Source of the DNA: Opisthorchis felineus
Taxonomy: Eukaryota; Platyhelminthes; Trematoda; Opisthorchiida; Opisthorchiidae
Assembly (NCBI GenBank): GCA_004794785.1
Contig: SJOL01007707.1
Coordinates: 725,396-789,395 of the forward strand
Length of the DNA: 64,000 bases
Reading direction: 5' to 3'
The notes under the pieces were generated by a model, which saw only the letters and a list, made by a program, of their open reading frames with translations, did not search any database and was not told the origin of the DNA. The translations under genes and the position numbers were made by a program. Each line of letters opens with the position of its first letter. Within the stretch, counting starts at the first letter, position 1. Below, piece by piece: positions 1 through 11,287 of this stretch.

Positions 1-460
1 CAGAGGGGGGAATCCAGTGAACCATTTCGAGGTGACGGACAATAATCCGATCAACAGGCCTTCCGTGCAAAGCTCAACACCTGAGGACAATCAATTATGT
101 ATGATGATTCGACGAATATCGATGAATACCACCTCTTGCGAACAGAGCTGATTTCTTCCGCGTTGATGATACTAGGTCTGTGTGTACGATTACAAGGGGT
201 CCAGTATTTTTTCAAATTTTCTGCACTGGTCTTTGTGCAAGAATACACCAGTATCTGTTGATGAGTATTTTAGGCTAAGCAGTTCAGCTCCAGACTGTTT
301 AGTAACGCTAGAAACAAAATGTTATTGTTGGTAGTCGATTGGCTGGCATTAGGAAGCATAATTAATATTCCTTATCAACCTCACCATCATCGACAACATG
401 ATATAAGCGTTCAACACTGATGCTTTGCTGCCGTACAACCATGAGTTATTTGAAAGTCTT
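1..460. other. Left flank of the R2 insertion, no gene assigned
   Basis: I see no supported gene here. A 65-codon minus-strand open stretch (51-248) has protein-like composition and an AG-ended pyrimidine stretch upstream, but no convincing donor. It could be a stray exon of the minus-strand gene or chance. Confidence 0.4.
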
Positions 461-480
461 ATTGTGAAGAAAAAAATAAA
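461..480. repeat. Left target-site duplication of the R2 element
   Basis: ATTGTGAAGAAAA followed by A and AATAAA. The same 20 bases recur at 4008-4027 with one A-to-G change, exactly bracketing the retrotransposon. It marks insertion by target-primed reverse transcription. Confidence 0.85.
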
Positions 481-1880
481 TGGTCGGCGAGCTGAACCAC
501 CTCCTCGGGCTAACCACCCTGTCTGGTTTCAGTGTGCTGGTTACTTTCGACAATGTACACTACGAATCATCTGGCGCCTCCGCACCAGTTCCAACGACTA
601 CGCAGGAGAGACTCGTGGGGCTCACGTGTGAGGAAGGTGGCAAGTGCTGCAAATCGAAAGCTGGCTTGGTAGCCCACCATCGAGTTCACGACAATGAAAG
701 TGTTGGTACGAACATGGCCTGCGCTGATTGTTCCCGCCTTTTTCCGATGAAGATTGGCCTGAGTCAACATCGCCGGCACGTACACCTCACCCAGCATAAT
801 GCAGATGAGCTTGGCCGAGTGAAGTATTCCGGGGCCCGTTGGTCCCAACAAGAGTCACAATCGCTCTTGCGCCTGGCTAACAATTTATATCCGTCTTGTG
901 GCACGCAAACCGCGCTGTTCGCGAGATTGGAGCAGTATTTTCCTGGTCGATCGGCTATCAGCATCAAAACCAGGTTACGGGTGCTTAACTGGCAAGCACA
1001 ACAGGACGAATCATCATCTGGTGGCCCTGACCAAACTATCGGTCAAATAACGGCCTACTCGTCAGAAGCTGATGACTATAGCGTCTGGTTTAAACAAACC
1101 GTGGATTGCGCCGTGTCACTCTTGGAATCCCATGCTGACAGTTCGCTTGCTAGTGTTGACCTCCTGGCATTTGCCCGAGGGTTGCAGTCTGGCATCATGA
1201 CACCGGAGCAAGTCCTGTCGCTTCTGGACCTCCACGCCTCCAGGACATTTCCACACATCTGGAAAACTGTATCCCGACGCCGTCGTCAGTTAGCCCATCG
1301 GATTCCGGTCAACCGAAAGCAGATCCGCCGAGCCAACTACGCCGCCATCCAGACCCTATACCACCAAAGACGGAAAGATGCAGCGTCTGCTGTGCTCGAT
1401 GGGTCATGGAAGGATCTATACAAAGGTAACTGCGGCCTACCTCTGAACGCCGAGCAGTACTGGAAACAGGTGCTCTCAGCTCCAAAACACGTGGATAGCC
1501 GGCCAAGTCGCGTAGTAGTACCATCCGATTGGAGCTTGATCGAGCCAATTACAGGAGAGGAAGTCGGTCGTACGATCCGTTTAATGGGCAATTCGTCCCC
1601 AGGCCTGGACAAGCACACGCCCAGGATGCTCCGCCGGTTCAATGCTAACGCGCTTGCTGGGTATTTCAACTTACTCTTATTATCTGGGGGTTGTCCCCCA
1701 CATCTGTGTCGTGCCCGTATTACTCTAGTTCCGAAGGTCCCAAATCCGACTTCACCGGATCAACTGAGACCGATCTCCGTGTCATCCATTCTTGTCCGAT
1801 GCTTTCATAAGGTGCTTGCTGATCGCTGGAGTCGTAGATTGCAACTGCCCTCACTCCAGTTTATATTTCGACATCGATAC
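481..1880 (+). pseudogene. R2 ORF, N-terminal part (zinc fingers, Myb, start of RT)
   Basis: The frame is open from the left junction. The apparent ATG at 480-482 borrows its A from the duplicated target, so it may not be the native start. Counting from it, residues 50-70 resemble a C2H2 finger whose second cysteine is glycine (residue 53). Residues 81-102 form an intact finger (C81, C84, H97, H102). Residues about 119-171 are Myb-like, with W121 and a GR...RL core. In R2 proteins these domains bind target DNA. Reverse transcriptase begins near residue 345 with SPGLDKHTPRML and continues through VPKVPNP and LRPISV. The frame then loses homology near 1880 and stops at 1935-1937. The rest of the protein continues in the +1 frame, so this copy cannot make a full-length product without frameshifting. 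Confidence 0.88.
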
Positions 1881-1883
1881 GGA

Positions 1884-3669
1884 AGCTACATCACGGTTAC
1901 ATGCCCTGCTTCGTCACTCTTCAGCGACTGCTTCTAACCTCAGCTTGGCGTTTGTTGATATCTCGAAAGCGTTTGATTCGGTTTCGCATGACACAATCGT
2001 CAGATCTGCCAAGGCGTTTGGAGCACCGTCACCTCTAGTTCGATACATCGCACAGTCCTATGAGAATGCTGTAGCAGTTTTCCCCAATTCCGAGGTCCAC
2101 TGCCACAGAGGTGTGAGGCAAGGAGATCCACTCTCCCCATTATTGTTCATCATGGCAATGGATGAGGTTCTTGGATTGTCGATGCCGCAACTGGCATATC
2201 AGTTCCATGACACCCTAGTAGATGGTTTTGCCTTCGCTGACGACTGGGTCGTGTGTGCAGAAAGTCAGGCTCGCCTTAAAGAGAAGCTTGAAGCTGCTGC
2301 GGTGGAGTTGGGAAGAGCTGGTATGAAGATAAACGCCCGAAAGACGAAAGCGATGGTGATTTGTGGGGACAGGAAACATCGGGCGACAGCAGTCTCAGTC
2401 GAACCATTTTGCTTCGCCGAGGAACTCATCACTCCTCTGGGTCCGACAGACACCGTAACATATTTGGGCATTCCCTTTACATTCAAGGGGAAAGGGGTCT
2501 TCAACCACCGACAACATCTGCTCAAACTGCTCGATGAGGTGACGCGTGCCCCGTTGAAGCCGCATCAAAGAATGGAGATCACGAGGAACTACCTGATACC
2601 GAGGCTGACATATTCGCTCGTGCTAGGCCAAGTCCACCGAAACACGCTCAAAAGGTTGGACAACTACATCAGGCAATCTATTCGTGGCTGGCTACGTCTA
2701 CCGAAGGACACCCCGATCAGCTACATCCACGCCGGTAAACAACATGGGGGACTTGGTATCCCAAGTCTGAGTGCAACAATCCCGATGCAGCGGAGAGCGC
2801 GTATGGAAAAGCTCTTTTCTACCCAGTGCCGAGTACTACGCAATGTGGTCAACGATTTCGAATTTGGCAAGATTGTTCGGGATCTCAGCCTTCCGATCCG
2901 AGTCCATGGTGCATGCGTAAACACCAAGGAAGAGCTGGTGGCTGCTTGGGGTGATAGTCTGCACAACAGCGTTGACGGTCGCGGTTTACGAGAGTTGGTC
3001 GCTTCACCCCTTTCGAATCGATGGCTTGTATTTCCAGAACGAGTGTTTCCTCGGATATTTATCCGCGGTATCCAGCTCCGATGCAACCTGCTCAGGACGA
3101 GAGTTAGAAGCGCTCGGCATGGTCATGGTGGCCAGACGATCTTATGTCGTGGAAACTGTGGCCAACCGGAGAGTTTGGTGCATATTTTGCAGTCCTGCTG
3201 GATCACGCATGATGCCAGATGTGCTCGTCATAGTTGGGTTGCAAGGGAACTCGCAAAGCGTCTCCGTCGCCTGGGATACACCGTCTTCGAGGAGTTGAGA
3301 GCACCTACTTCGACGTCCTTCATCAAGCCTGACCTAATCGCTGTTCGGGAGCGCCGAGCAACTGTGATAGACGTTAGCATAGTCTCGGATGGGCGCGGAG
3401 TGACTGTGTGGAATGAGAAGAAGCAGAAGTATGGTGCTGATGAATATTCCCTCGCCATAATCTCAGCCCTACGCGCAATTGGTTGTGATGTCGACTTCTT
3501 GGTCCACCAACCGATGATCATCTCTTATCGAGGTATCTGCTTTCCTCAATCCGCCAAGGCTGTTATTGGACTGGGACTTCCTAAGGTCACAGTCAGTGAC
3601 TTGTGTTTGCTCGCCATTGTGGGCTCCCTGCGTACTTACGACACTTTTATGCGTGGTACATGGCGTTGA
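1884..3669 (+). pseudogene. R2 ORF, C-terminal part (RT core, CCHC, endonuclease)
   Basis: The frame is continuous to a TGA at 3667-3669. Catalytic RT motifs are intact: FVDISKAFDSV (motif A), GVRQGDPLSP (motif B) and AFADDWVV (motif C, FADD). They are followed by GMKINARKTK and a YLGIPF block. Near 3145-3200 is a C-x3-C-x7-H-x4-C knuckle (CRGNC...H...C). Near 3325-3370 is KPD, then 12 residues, then D, the PD-(D/E)XK nuclease signature of R2. Homology to R2 begins near EATSRLHALL, which puts the frame break at about 1878-1885, probably a small deletion. The enzyme would nick target DNA and reverse-transcribe element RNA. The downstream coding half shows no further stops, so the insertion is probably fairly young. 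Confidence 0.9.
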
Positions 3670-4007
3670 GTGCACATTCTTGCCATTGAATCTCACACCA
3701 GACCCAGTATGACACCCACTTTATGCTTGATGTGCGAGTCTTGACTGTGCTAGCGCTTACCGCGCCTTGAAGAGCATTCAGCGTTGTTTGTCCTTTCTTT
3801 GGTTGTTGATCTTTACACGCGTGTTTCCATACCACAATTTTTACATATGTTGGGATTCATCTTATCTGACTGGAACTGTTGGTGGTCTTACTTCGAAAGA
3901 GACGTTTCTCTCTTTTATCTCATATTCTCCTGTAACCCTTTCACATTCATCGCCTGCATTTACTTTTTATGTCTGTGAACATGCTCTTCAAAAATAAACG
4001 ATAAAAT

Positions 4008-4027
4008 ATTGTGAAGAAAAGAATAAA
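4008..4027. repeat. Right target-site duplication of the R2 element
   Basis: It matches 461-480 at 19 of 20 positions and immediately follows the A-rich 3' end of the retrotransposon. Confidence 0.85.
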
Positions 4028-4059
4028 AGAGGAAGCTAACTTACTACAATCATTCGGAC

Positions 4060-4310
4060 GTGCCTACACCTGCAGACACTCATTCAAGAAATCTGGATAA
4101 AAACTGACAGCAAAAACTCCATTGACACCAATTAGCAGCCATATCTTGGAGCGTCTCCAACCAGGTGCAGTAAGATAACCTGGTCCTTGTCCTGGAAGGC
4201 GAGTAGCACCGACCGCACCTAAACGCTTCGTAATCTCTTTCATACCCCTCTGCCAGGTCAAGGGCTGGCCAACTCTTTACTCCCGCCACCCTTAATTTAT
4301 CGCTCCCTTC
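4060..4310 (-). mobile_element. 3' stump of a second non-LTR retrotransposon (RTE/CR1-like)
   Basis: Two overlapping minus-strand frames together give the typical C-terminal tail of a common flatworm LINE: TWQRGMKEITK, then GATRLPGQGP, then in the next frame WLETLQDMAANWCQWSFCC. The frame change shows decay. A longer copy of the same family, with matching tail blocks, is at 26.0-27.1 kb. The piece abuts the R2 insertion and is only debris. Confidence 0.72.
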
Positions 4311-4570
4311 AGCAAATGATGGTTCGGCATACGCCTAACCAACGGCGCCTCTGGTCATAATATGCACAGACAATCACCCCACAGCACTGAATCCCTGTTT
4401 TGACTGAGCGACTGGCCATGTTCAGGTTTAGGTAGAGAAGAATGACCGGAATTTGATTTGCAACATAGTGCAGTGGAAAATATGGTTAACTTCTCCAATA
4501 AAAAACATCAGACGAATGGGTTAAGTGGCACGTGACTCTTACTAAAGTGCATACCCAGAAGGAAACTTAC

Positions 4571-5011
4571 ATTTTTTAGTTTTGGAAGGAACGTGAGGTC
4601 ACTGTCCGTCCTTAAGCCCATTAAACGCCTTGAGTCCTCCAACGGGTTGATGAGGTTGTTGCAGTGCATTTTTCGTCCACCAGGGTCATCTGAATAGGGA
4701 ACTGCAGCCAAAGTATCACTGGCTAAACCCTCGGTGAGGAAATATTGGTCTTTGTTTTGGCTACTCATACGGGGTAGATAAGTAGTCAGGTTCAAATTCT
4801 GCAAAAAGTTTTCGTCAATGCACAGGGTTAATTCGAGTAAGCGTAGCCAAAGGACGTGACAGCTGTTTTCCAATTCACACACCTCTTGAAGATATTGGTT
4901 GACTGTCGTTTGCACACTGTCTTCGAGTGGCTGTGCACTTTGAATCCTTTCCAATAATTGGGTCATCAGTGTAAATGTCCGTGAATGCAGTTCGATTTGT
5001 TTCAGTTTAGT
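4571..5011 (-). CDS. Coding exon of unknown gene (model A), helical, spectrin-like
   Basis: 147 codons, phase 0 at both ends. The upstream AG (TTTGAATTCAG) and the downstream donor AAT|GTAAGT are both consensus. The peptide is amphipathic and leucine-rich: it begins TKLKQIELHSRTF, continues LLERIQSAQP, then ENSCHVLWLRLLEL, and ends near FLPKLKN. The heptad-like helices with H and W resemble spectrin-repeat proteins such as nesprin or AKAP families. That likeness is an impression and not an assignment. It joins in frame to the exon at 6378-6460. Confidence 0.7.
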
Positions 5012-6377
5012 CTGAATTCAAACGTAAACCGGCAGTTGGTTAAAAAGTATTCTTGACTATACGTTACTGGTGCTGTGTCGTTACGAATACGTTTACAGGA
5101 CCCAAAAACTGCTAAGCGCTCTTTGTTCCCGAAAATGTTTTCACTCGACGTAAATGGAAAAGGTCTCAACAATCAATCAAACGGTCAAAAGCTGATGTAC
5201 GTTGGCTAGTGTTGTCATCGTGGTGTTCAGAACACGGTGTAGTTTTGTCCCTGAGAAAAATTCACATTCGTTGAAGAGATTTAAGGCATTGTAGAGCTTA
5301 ACATTGCAGGCCTCTACAATAGCTTTACGCACCTTTCATTTTGGCGGGATTTGCGATGGTGGTAAAGGCTGCAACTCTCAGATGAGTGTTTTTATTGCGG
5401 TGGACTGTGGGATTCTTCACTCTATCTCACCGTCGAATGATAAGTTTTCCTGTGGCTTGCTTATACAACAGGAGTTTCTTAGTGAGGTTAGTGTAATAAC
5501 GCATCCCTGTGTTTCACCAATGTGGGACGTCAAATATCAGGAAATGAAATTGGCCCCCTTAGGGCTAAATAATATCTGATCCTGATTATGCACACATAGA
5601 CTATGATAGATCCATCTTTCTGGGTCAGTCAGCACGTTGCCGTGACGTGATTACCTGGGTAATGATTTTCTTTTTAATTTATGTTTTGTTGTCCTTGCAG
5701 TATTTTGTGCACGAAGTCCCATGCCAAGCGGGTGATCGGCGTTTATCATCCTTCAGCGAAAACCTTCTGGAACGTTTCTACAATGGATTCACAGTATTCA
5801 AACGAGGGCAATAAGTACTAGTTGCTCGTGGACAGCAAACGCAGGCAGACTGTGGGGGATGAATAAAACGTTGTAGTCAGGAATAATGACCTGCCAACTC
5901 CGGTGATCCCTGCCAATCACCGCACTAGCTAAACAAGGAAGGTTTCCAACGAAAAGGCCAACTTAATTTAGTGTAACGTCGCTTCCAGTATGCTTCCATG
6001 CTTCCCGGGTGTAGTGGTGTAGTTAATTTTCCATTCAGAAAACTCCACTTCGGCAATGTACTCCAACATTTTAGACCTAAACTCGGTTTGATATCCAAGA
6101 AAGATGTTGCTGTTCATGACTAATTTCACATTTTCCCTACATTATTTTTATCATAGGAAAAGTTAAACGGAAAAATTGCTAGAAGGAGCACATTTTCACC
6201 TAATTAAGCAAAGGCTTTTTATCACCGGTAGGATTGTGTTTTTGGTTTATCACAAAAAACCCGACAATTGAAGTTGAGGGAAGCAGTCGAAAAATGCAAT
6301 CACATATTGTTCTTAAACGCATTATTATTCACTATATAATCTTAATCAGACGCAGGTAGAAATAGTTAGGTGCTTAC
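5012..6377. other. Presumed intron of model A
   Basis: No supported gene. At 5700 there is a plus-strand acceptor-like TTGTTGTCCTTGCAG followed by 37 open codons and a stop, with no partner exon seen. The rest looks like plain AT-rich sequence. Confidence 0.4.
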
Positions 6378-6460
6378 CCGGTAATAATTCGATGCTGATC
6401 GACGTTGCACATCGGTCAGTTTGTTCAGGGTGGTCATCCACACACTGGTTATCGGAAGAT
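6378..6460 (-). CDS. Exon (model A)
   Basis: 83 nt between a very good acceptor (CCATTTCCTGACAG) and the donor CGG|GTAAGC. Read in the phase that fits both neighbours it gives LPITSVWMTTLNKL then DVQRRSASNYYR. This runs smoothly from the exon at 11148-11287 into the one at 4571-5011. A second frame is also open, so the splice fit, not openness, chooses the frame. Confidence 0.5.
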
Positions 6461-9400
6461 CTGTCAGGAAATGGAATAGTTTTTTAGACAATGTGATCGA
6501 CATCTTCTATTGGGCGTGCTGGTTTTTATACAGTGCATTCAGTTAAAGAATGGTATAATTGAGAGATTCAGCTGAAGTTCATCTCAGCTCCCCTTAGACA
6601 TCGAAATGATTATAAAATGAGTGTATGGTTTCAGTAGTGACTTCACTTGTTTCCTAAGTACAATGCTTACTCGGAGACCGTGATGTGCACCAGAAAGGAC
6701 AAAAAACTTTTATGGGTTGCCTAGCATTTTCAGCAACCTCGCAGATGAGATGTCCTTTCATTTATACAACTGAACTATTGTCGCCTGGTCAAGGGAATCC
6801 CCTCGTAAACCTGAAGATATTCACTGAGATAGATAACAGATTATTAATGACCCCCAGCTAAAAACGTTGAGTAAGTAGACCAGTAGTGAAAAACATTTTA
6901 TTGCTTGACACCGATCTTTGTGTCATATTAACCCTGAGAATGAGATTGGGTAGAATGACGAAACTAAAATTTCCAGCGTCCAAAAAGCTAATATGTATCG
7001 CAGCGGAGTTGTTCAGTCTATGCAGAGCTTTTACATTATTACTTCATATGCGGGCCACAGCTGCATTCGAATCCTCCGCTCATTAGAATTTTCATAAATC
7101 ATCTCAAGTTCAGTCTGCTTCTTGACGTTCAGAACATTCCATGGCAAACGTGGCTAACGCACACGGTTTCACTTTTGAAACAATAAACTTTAAAGCTATA
7201 ATTAAAGTATCGTTGGCACAAATGCTCAGGTATTAAAAAAATTTTCTGATCCCTCGTCTGGACCAGTCTGGTTGGTAAGTTAATCCATAATGATCCATCG
7301 GTGGAAGGAACTACACGAGTCGGAGTTCAGACCACAGACGTTTCTTCCTTTTGGAGACGGTTTCAGGTGAGGCTAAATTTCACGTAATTCGACTGGTCGA
7401 CTCAGTTAAAACAATCTGCCCTATGAACATAGGTATACTTCAATTATTTTGAAGGGCATTGAACTGAAGCTTCAAGCCATTTGCGCCGTTTTGTAAACTT
7501 ATGACTTCAGTAAGTGCACTAATACTGGCTTTGTAGAGCCAGATTTCTTTTTATCTGACCTACACTCAACAGTATTTGAGGTTTTACCCACCAAGGTAGA
7601 CAAGCGTGCAGATAAACACTCATCCGCAAATAGTGATGTTAACGTGAGACACATGTGGGGCCTTCAATTAATTTCTTTAGCTGGTAACAAGAAAACACTT
7701 TGAGATTTATGGAATGCCGCATTTGCTTAATTGTAGAATCAAACTAATGTTGACCTGAAATTAAACCTACGTATATATGGACCACTGCCCACGTAGGTAG
7801 CCACAGGGCTGATGGTTATCAACAAACGTAAGGCATATAGCTGTGGCATTGTAGAATATCATTTCATAAAAGTTATGTGCTCAAACTCCCCTTCAAACAC
7901 TCAAATATTTAAATCAGTGAAAAATATTGAACACAACAGTGACAAATCTGGTGACGGCAGATATGTAGTAAACAACCTGCGAACTGTCCACAGATACCAC
8001 ACTGACTAATCACCGAAACAAATAAATTGCATGAAGCAAGGCTAACATTTATGTAGAGCAAATGAATGCGTCTAACAAGTTGATAGCTTTTGACTTTCGG
8101 TGGATAGCCTCGATTTTATCTTCAGCTATCTTAATCGACAGAGCAAACATTTTCCACAGCAATAATTCACACAACACCGACAGGCTGACCCAACCCTACA
8201 GTCTTCACAAAGCTCAGCGTATCCATAATGGAACAGTAAGGCCACTAGCTGATAATTGGAACGATACTTTTTGTCCCACCCAGCTGTACTTCGGAAAATT
8301 TCTTCACTATGGTGCTTTCTGCATTTCATGTCAAATCTAGTCGTAATCTCAGTTTCCCATCCTTTCTGAAGGAACTTTTGGGTCCACCTAGAGACTCACG
8401 TGCCTTTAATTCATAGCAACTATCTTCAGGCTCTTAAACTCAATATTTATAAAGCCCTAAAAGAAGTGGATGAGAAAGAAGTGATTGTGAGATTATTAGT
8501 TATTTGTATTTTCTACTGCCGAGCTTTTCAAGTGAGCCCTTTTCAAACAGGATACATTCTTCATTTCCAGTATGGTTGCTTTCGAATCTTCTGGGATGCT
8601 AATGGTTAGTTTGGCATTGAACGTTTTGGGCTAAATGTAATCTGTGCCTAGATGAGGCACATAACAGGCGATCGAACTTCCGAAGGTTTTTAAGCCATTC
8701 TCCATCAACCCGAGAGGTTATAAGAATTTGTTTCTAGTGAGGTTCTTGTCGTTACGAACATAAGAAGCAATTTTGTTTCCTGCAGATTGCTCCTGTTTAG
8801 AATGTTAGGTGTTGGACCGTCCAAAATTTGTTTTGGGCGGCAAGCAAAGTGTTTTTTGGTTATCTGATAAATAAGCACTGCTTTTCCTGCATTCCATTGT
8901 TTGAGTCAGTATCCCAGCAACCAGTTTTATTGTGTGCATATCCTATTAATACGCACAGTCTGGCCCATTTTGCTGGTTATTTTCTCCGCCGGGAAGGTAC
9001 CCGTCCTAGTCATATCACACAGAATTCTCAAGATGTCTTTGGCAATAGTTCTTCGATGGGATACTCTTAATTTACGCACACATGTATCACAAGGATGATC
9101 AACCGGCAGATTCAAAACTGAGTGGGAAAATATTACAATTGGCGCATGGTATCCCAGGGAGTCTACCAAGCAACTTGTCAGACCATTGGTACTTGCGTAC
9201 CGGAACGATGAAAGGATGCACGACCACTAAGTACCTATGGAGCAAAACGTCTCCTTATCTTTAGTTGTGGCAATAATGAGTGAACGTAGGGAATCTGAAA
9301 ATCACTTCCTGTTTTCGTATAGAAGAAGCGACAGTAAGTCAGTGGGAAACCATTTCGCACAAAGATAAAGCGCACGGCGACATCTTAATAAATGCTGTAC

Positions 9401-9554
9401 TGATGAACGTTATTCTTGCTGTCATATTGGTAATAAATAAATGTCCAACCTGAACACTTTTCGGCGGACAAGCCTTCTCAGCCAAAAAACACGCCTCGTA
9501 CGTGGTAAATAATTGGATGTGCAAAAAATATCGGGTAATGTGTACATTCGCCAC
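6461..9554. other. Presumed intron, no gene recognised
   Basis: AT-rich sequence. A plus-strand stretch of 92 codons (8062-8340) and a few shorter open frames have no splice context or recognisable motif, and I treat them as chance. Confidence 0.4.
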
Positions 9555-9788
9555 TGCAATTTTTAAATTTTAAAGCTGCGAAACTTTTTGTGCTCATTTG
9601 TTCGTCGTATATTTGACGGGCTAATATGGATATGGTTATAGAATAGAAAATGATTTCACGGGATGACCCTTGAGAGAAGCTTCCAGTTACTGACTTAATG
9701 AGTTGTCTACACAACTTTGCTGCGACCTCTCCACTAGTCTTAAGAAGTATTTTGGACATCAGGAGTACCCTTTTTCTGTACCAAAGCA
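9555..9788 (-). CDS. Possible exon (model A)
   Basis: 77 codons in phase 1-1 within a 115-codon open frame. The acceptor has a pyrimidine tract (TTCATTCATTCTGG) before an A-run and AG. The donor A|GTGGCG is weak. The peptide includes LLKTSGEVAAKLCRQLIK and YSITISILARQIYD, of ordinary protein composition. It could lie between the exons at 11148-11287 and 6378-6460, but those two also join directly. Confidence 0.3.
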
Positions 9789-11147
9789 CTTTTTTTGCCA
9801 GAATGAATGAAGAAATTATATTCACAAAAATAGATTTTTTGACGAAGTGTGAAACTTTTAAAAGGGTTTTTAAATCATCAGCTCACATTTAGAGCCCTAT
9901 TGGAGTACCCAGATTGCTTCCGCATTAGGTGTGTGACTGCAAAATCTAAACAGATTATACTGTGTGATTTGCCGTTTGCTAGATCACATACGGACGACGC
10001 AATACCTCACCAGGAGGTAAAAAAGCTAACATCCCAAGTTTCCAGTTGGATTTGTCAGTGAACCTTCATCCTGCGGACACAAGATTGTGATTTTTTCCAA
10101 CTCAAATTAAGAACATTGGATTCCCCATCACAGTAGATGTAATCTTGATCCAGATAATAGTTCCGCCATTCATAATCTTCCATCAGCCAGATTTATCTCA
10201 CTATTCCGGGGAAAAGGACAATGAGAAGACAGACTTGTTCCTTAATTTGTGGCCAAGAAATTTCGGAAGGCATTATATGGATGCCGGTTTGCGTTGCGCA
10301 TAAATCACAGGCCATTATCAGCTTCAGCTTCGCTGTCAAAAAGCAAACCTGTCCACCAACCTGATTGTTGAGCCAGCTTGCCCATGGGTTGTGACAGTAG
10401 GCTTAAGTAAATCTGGTCACGCTGATGCAATTTTCAGACCTTATGCAAAAAGCTCTAACCAATGGATGAACGAGAATGAAATAATTTTATCAGTTGAGTT
10501 GAGACTGGTGTAAAACACGCATTTATATAAGGTATCCACCATTTACCGATCATTTCCGGTAAGGTCGTTGAGCTTGTGAAGCAGAACCTATTTTGCATTT
10601 GATAATAAACTGCTTACAACATGGTTGGACTAAAGAAAGCCAGACAGAACACAGAATGTGCCGTAGTAATTGTGGACGGTAATGAATTCTGGGTGGTCGG
10701 AATTCCAGTGACGCTGTGTAAACACTATGCAGCAGTAAGTAAGAAAGTAAGGAAGTAAACAGAAGGAAAGCTTTGACATTCAGTCGAGCATACTGGATGA
10801 GAATAGACTGAGATACTGATAAGACTTTTCAAACATCGTGCGTGGGCATCGAAGGCACCGGTAGAGATGAGTTGCAGTCATGGTCCATACCGATTATTCA
10901 TGCGGATTTCCCAGGTCCACCAAATGGGTACTACCTTCTATTTATTAGAGTTGAATGTTCAAAGTGGTAGGGGATTTTTTGATATATTAAAAGAGTAAGA
11001 CGGTATCCTTGCGGATAGGGATTCCCCAGATCAATAAAAAACAAGCTACTGCCTTGCTGAATGGTTTGACGTATAAAATCAACCCCAATTCAGACAGATT
11101 CAAACAGGTACGAAAGTTCACATCGACAGAACTCCAGGGAACCTTAC

Positions 11148-11287
11148 TTGCTTGTAGCATGTCCAACCAGGATCTGATGTCGTCTAGGTCCAACAGCAAA
11201 TCTAAAAAATGAAGCGAAATCTCCCGGTCAGTACCATAAAATAATTTAATGGATGAAATTCTCATTTGAACATATACTTTTACGTTC
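11148..11287 (-). CDS. Exon (model A), start of spectrin-like segment
   Basis: 140 nt. The acceptor is CACCAG. The donor A|GTAAGG is strong. The peptide contains YGTDREISLHFLDLLL then DLDDIRSWLDMLQA, which resembles the first helix of a spectrin-type repeat. Phases (2 in, 1 out) fit the neighbouring exons. Function unknown. Confidence 0.52.

Larger units (their letters stand above)
481..4007 (+). mobile_element. R2-clade non-LTR retrotransposon, nearly complete, one frameshift
   Basis: The element encodes, in order, a zinc-finger and Myb-like N-terminus, a reverse transcriptase, a CCHC knuckle and a restriction-like PD-(D/E)XK endonuclease. That order is diagnostic of the R2 group of site-specific non-LTR elements. 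The open frame runs to the first base of the element, so the 5' UTR is absent or the copy is slightly 5'-truncated. After the stop at 3667-3669 comes a 3' UTR of about 340 nt ending in an A-rich stretch without a long poly(A) tail. R2 elements usually sit in 28S rDNA. Here the flanks are an A-rich ordinary sequence duplicated over 20 bp, so this copy or lineage has relaxed target choice. A shorter 3' relative lies at 22815-23248. Confidence 0.92.

Noticed and set aside
2265..3521. Several minus-strand and frame-shifted open frames inside the R2 element
   Set aside because: Shadows of the strong plus-strand R2 coding frame.
4064..4289. Two minus-strand frames as a host gene
   Set aside because: They are the frameshifted C-terminal tail of the same LINE family as 26-27 kb.
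5687..5812. Plus-strand acceptor with 37 codons (YFVHEVPCQAGDRR...)
   Set aside because: It ends in a stop with no upstream partner exon. It could be a repeat, but support is insufficient.
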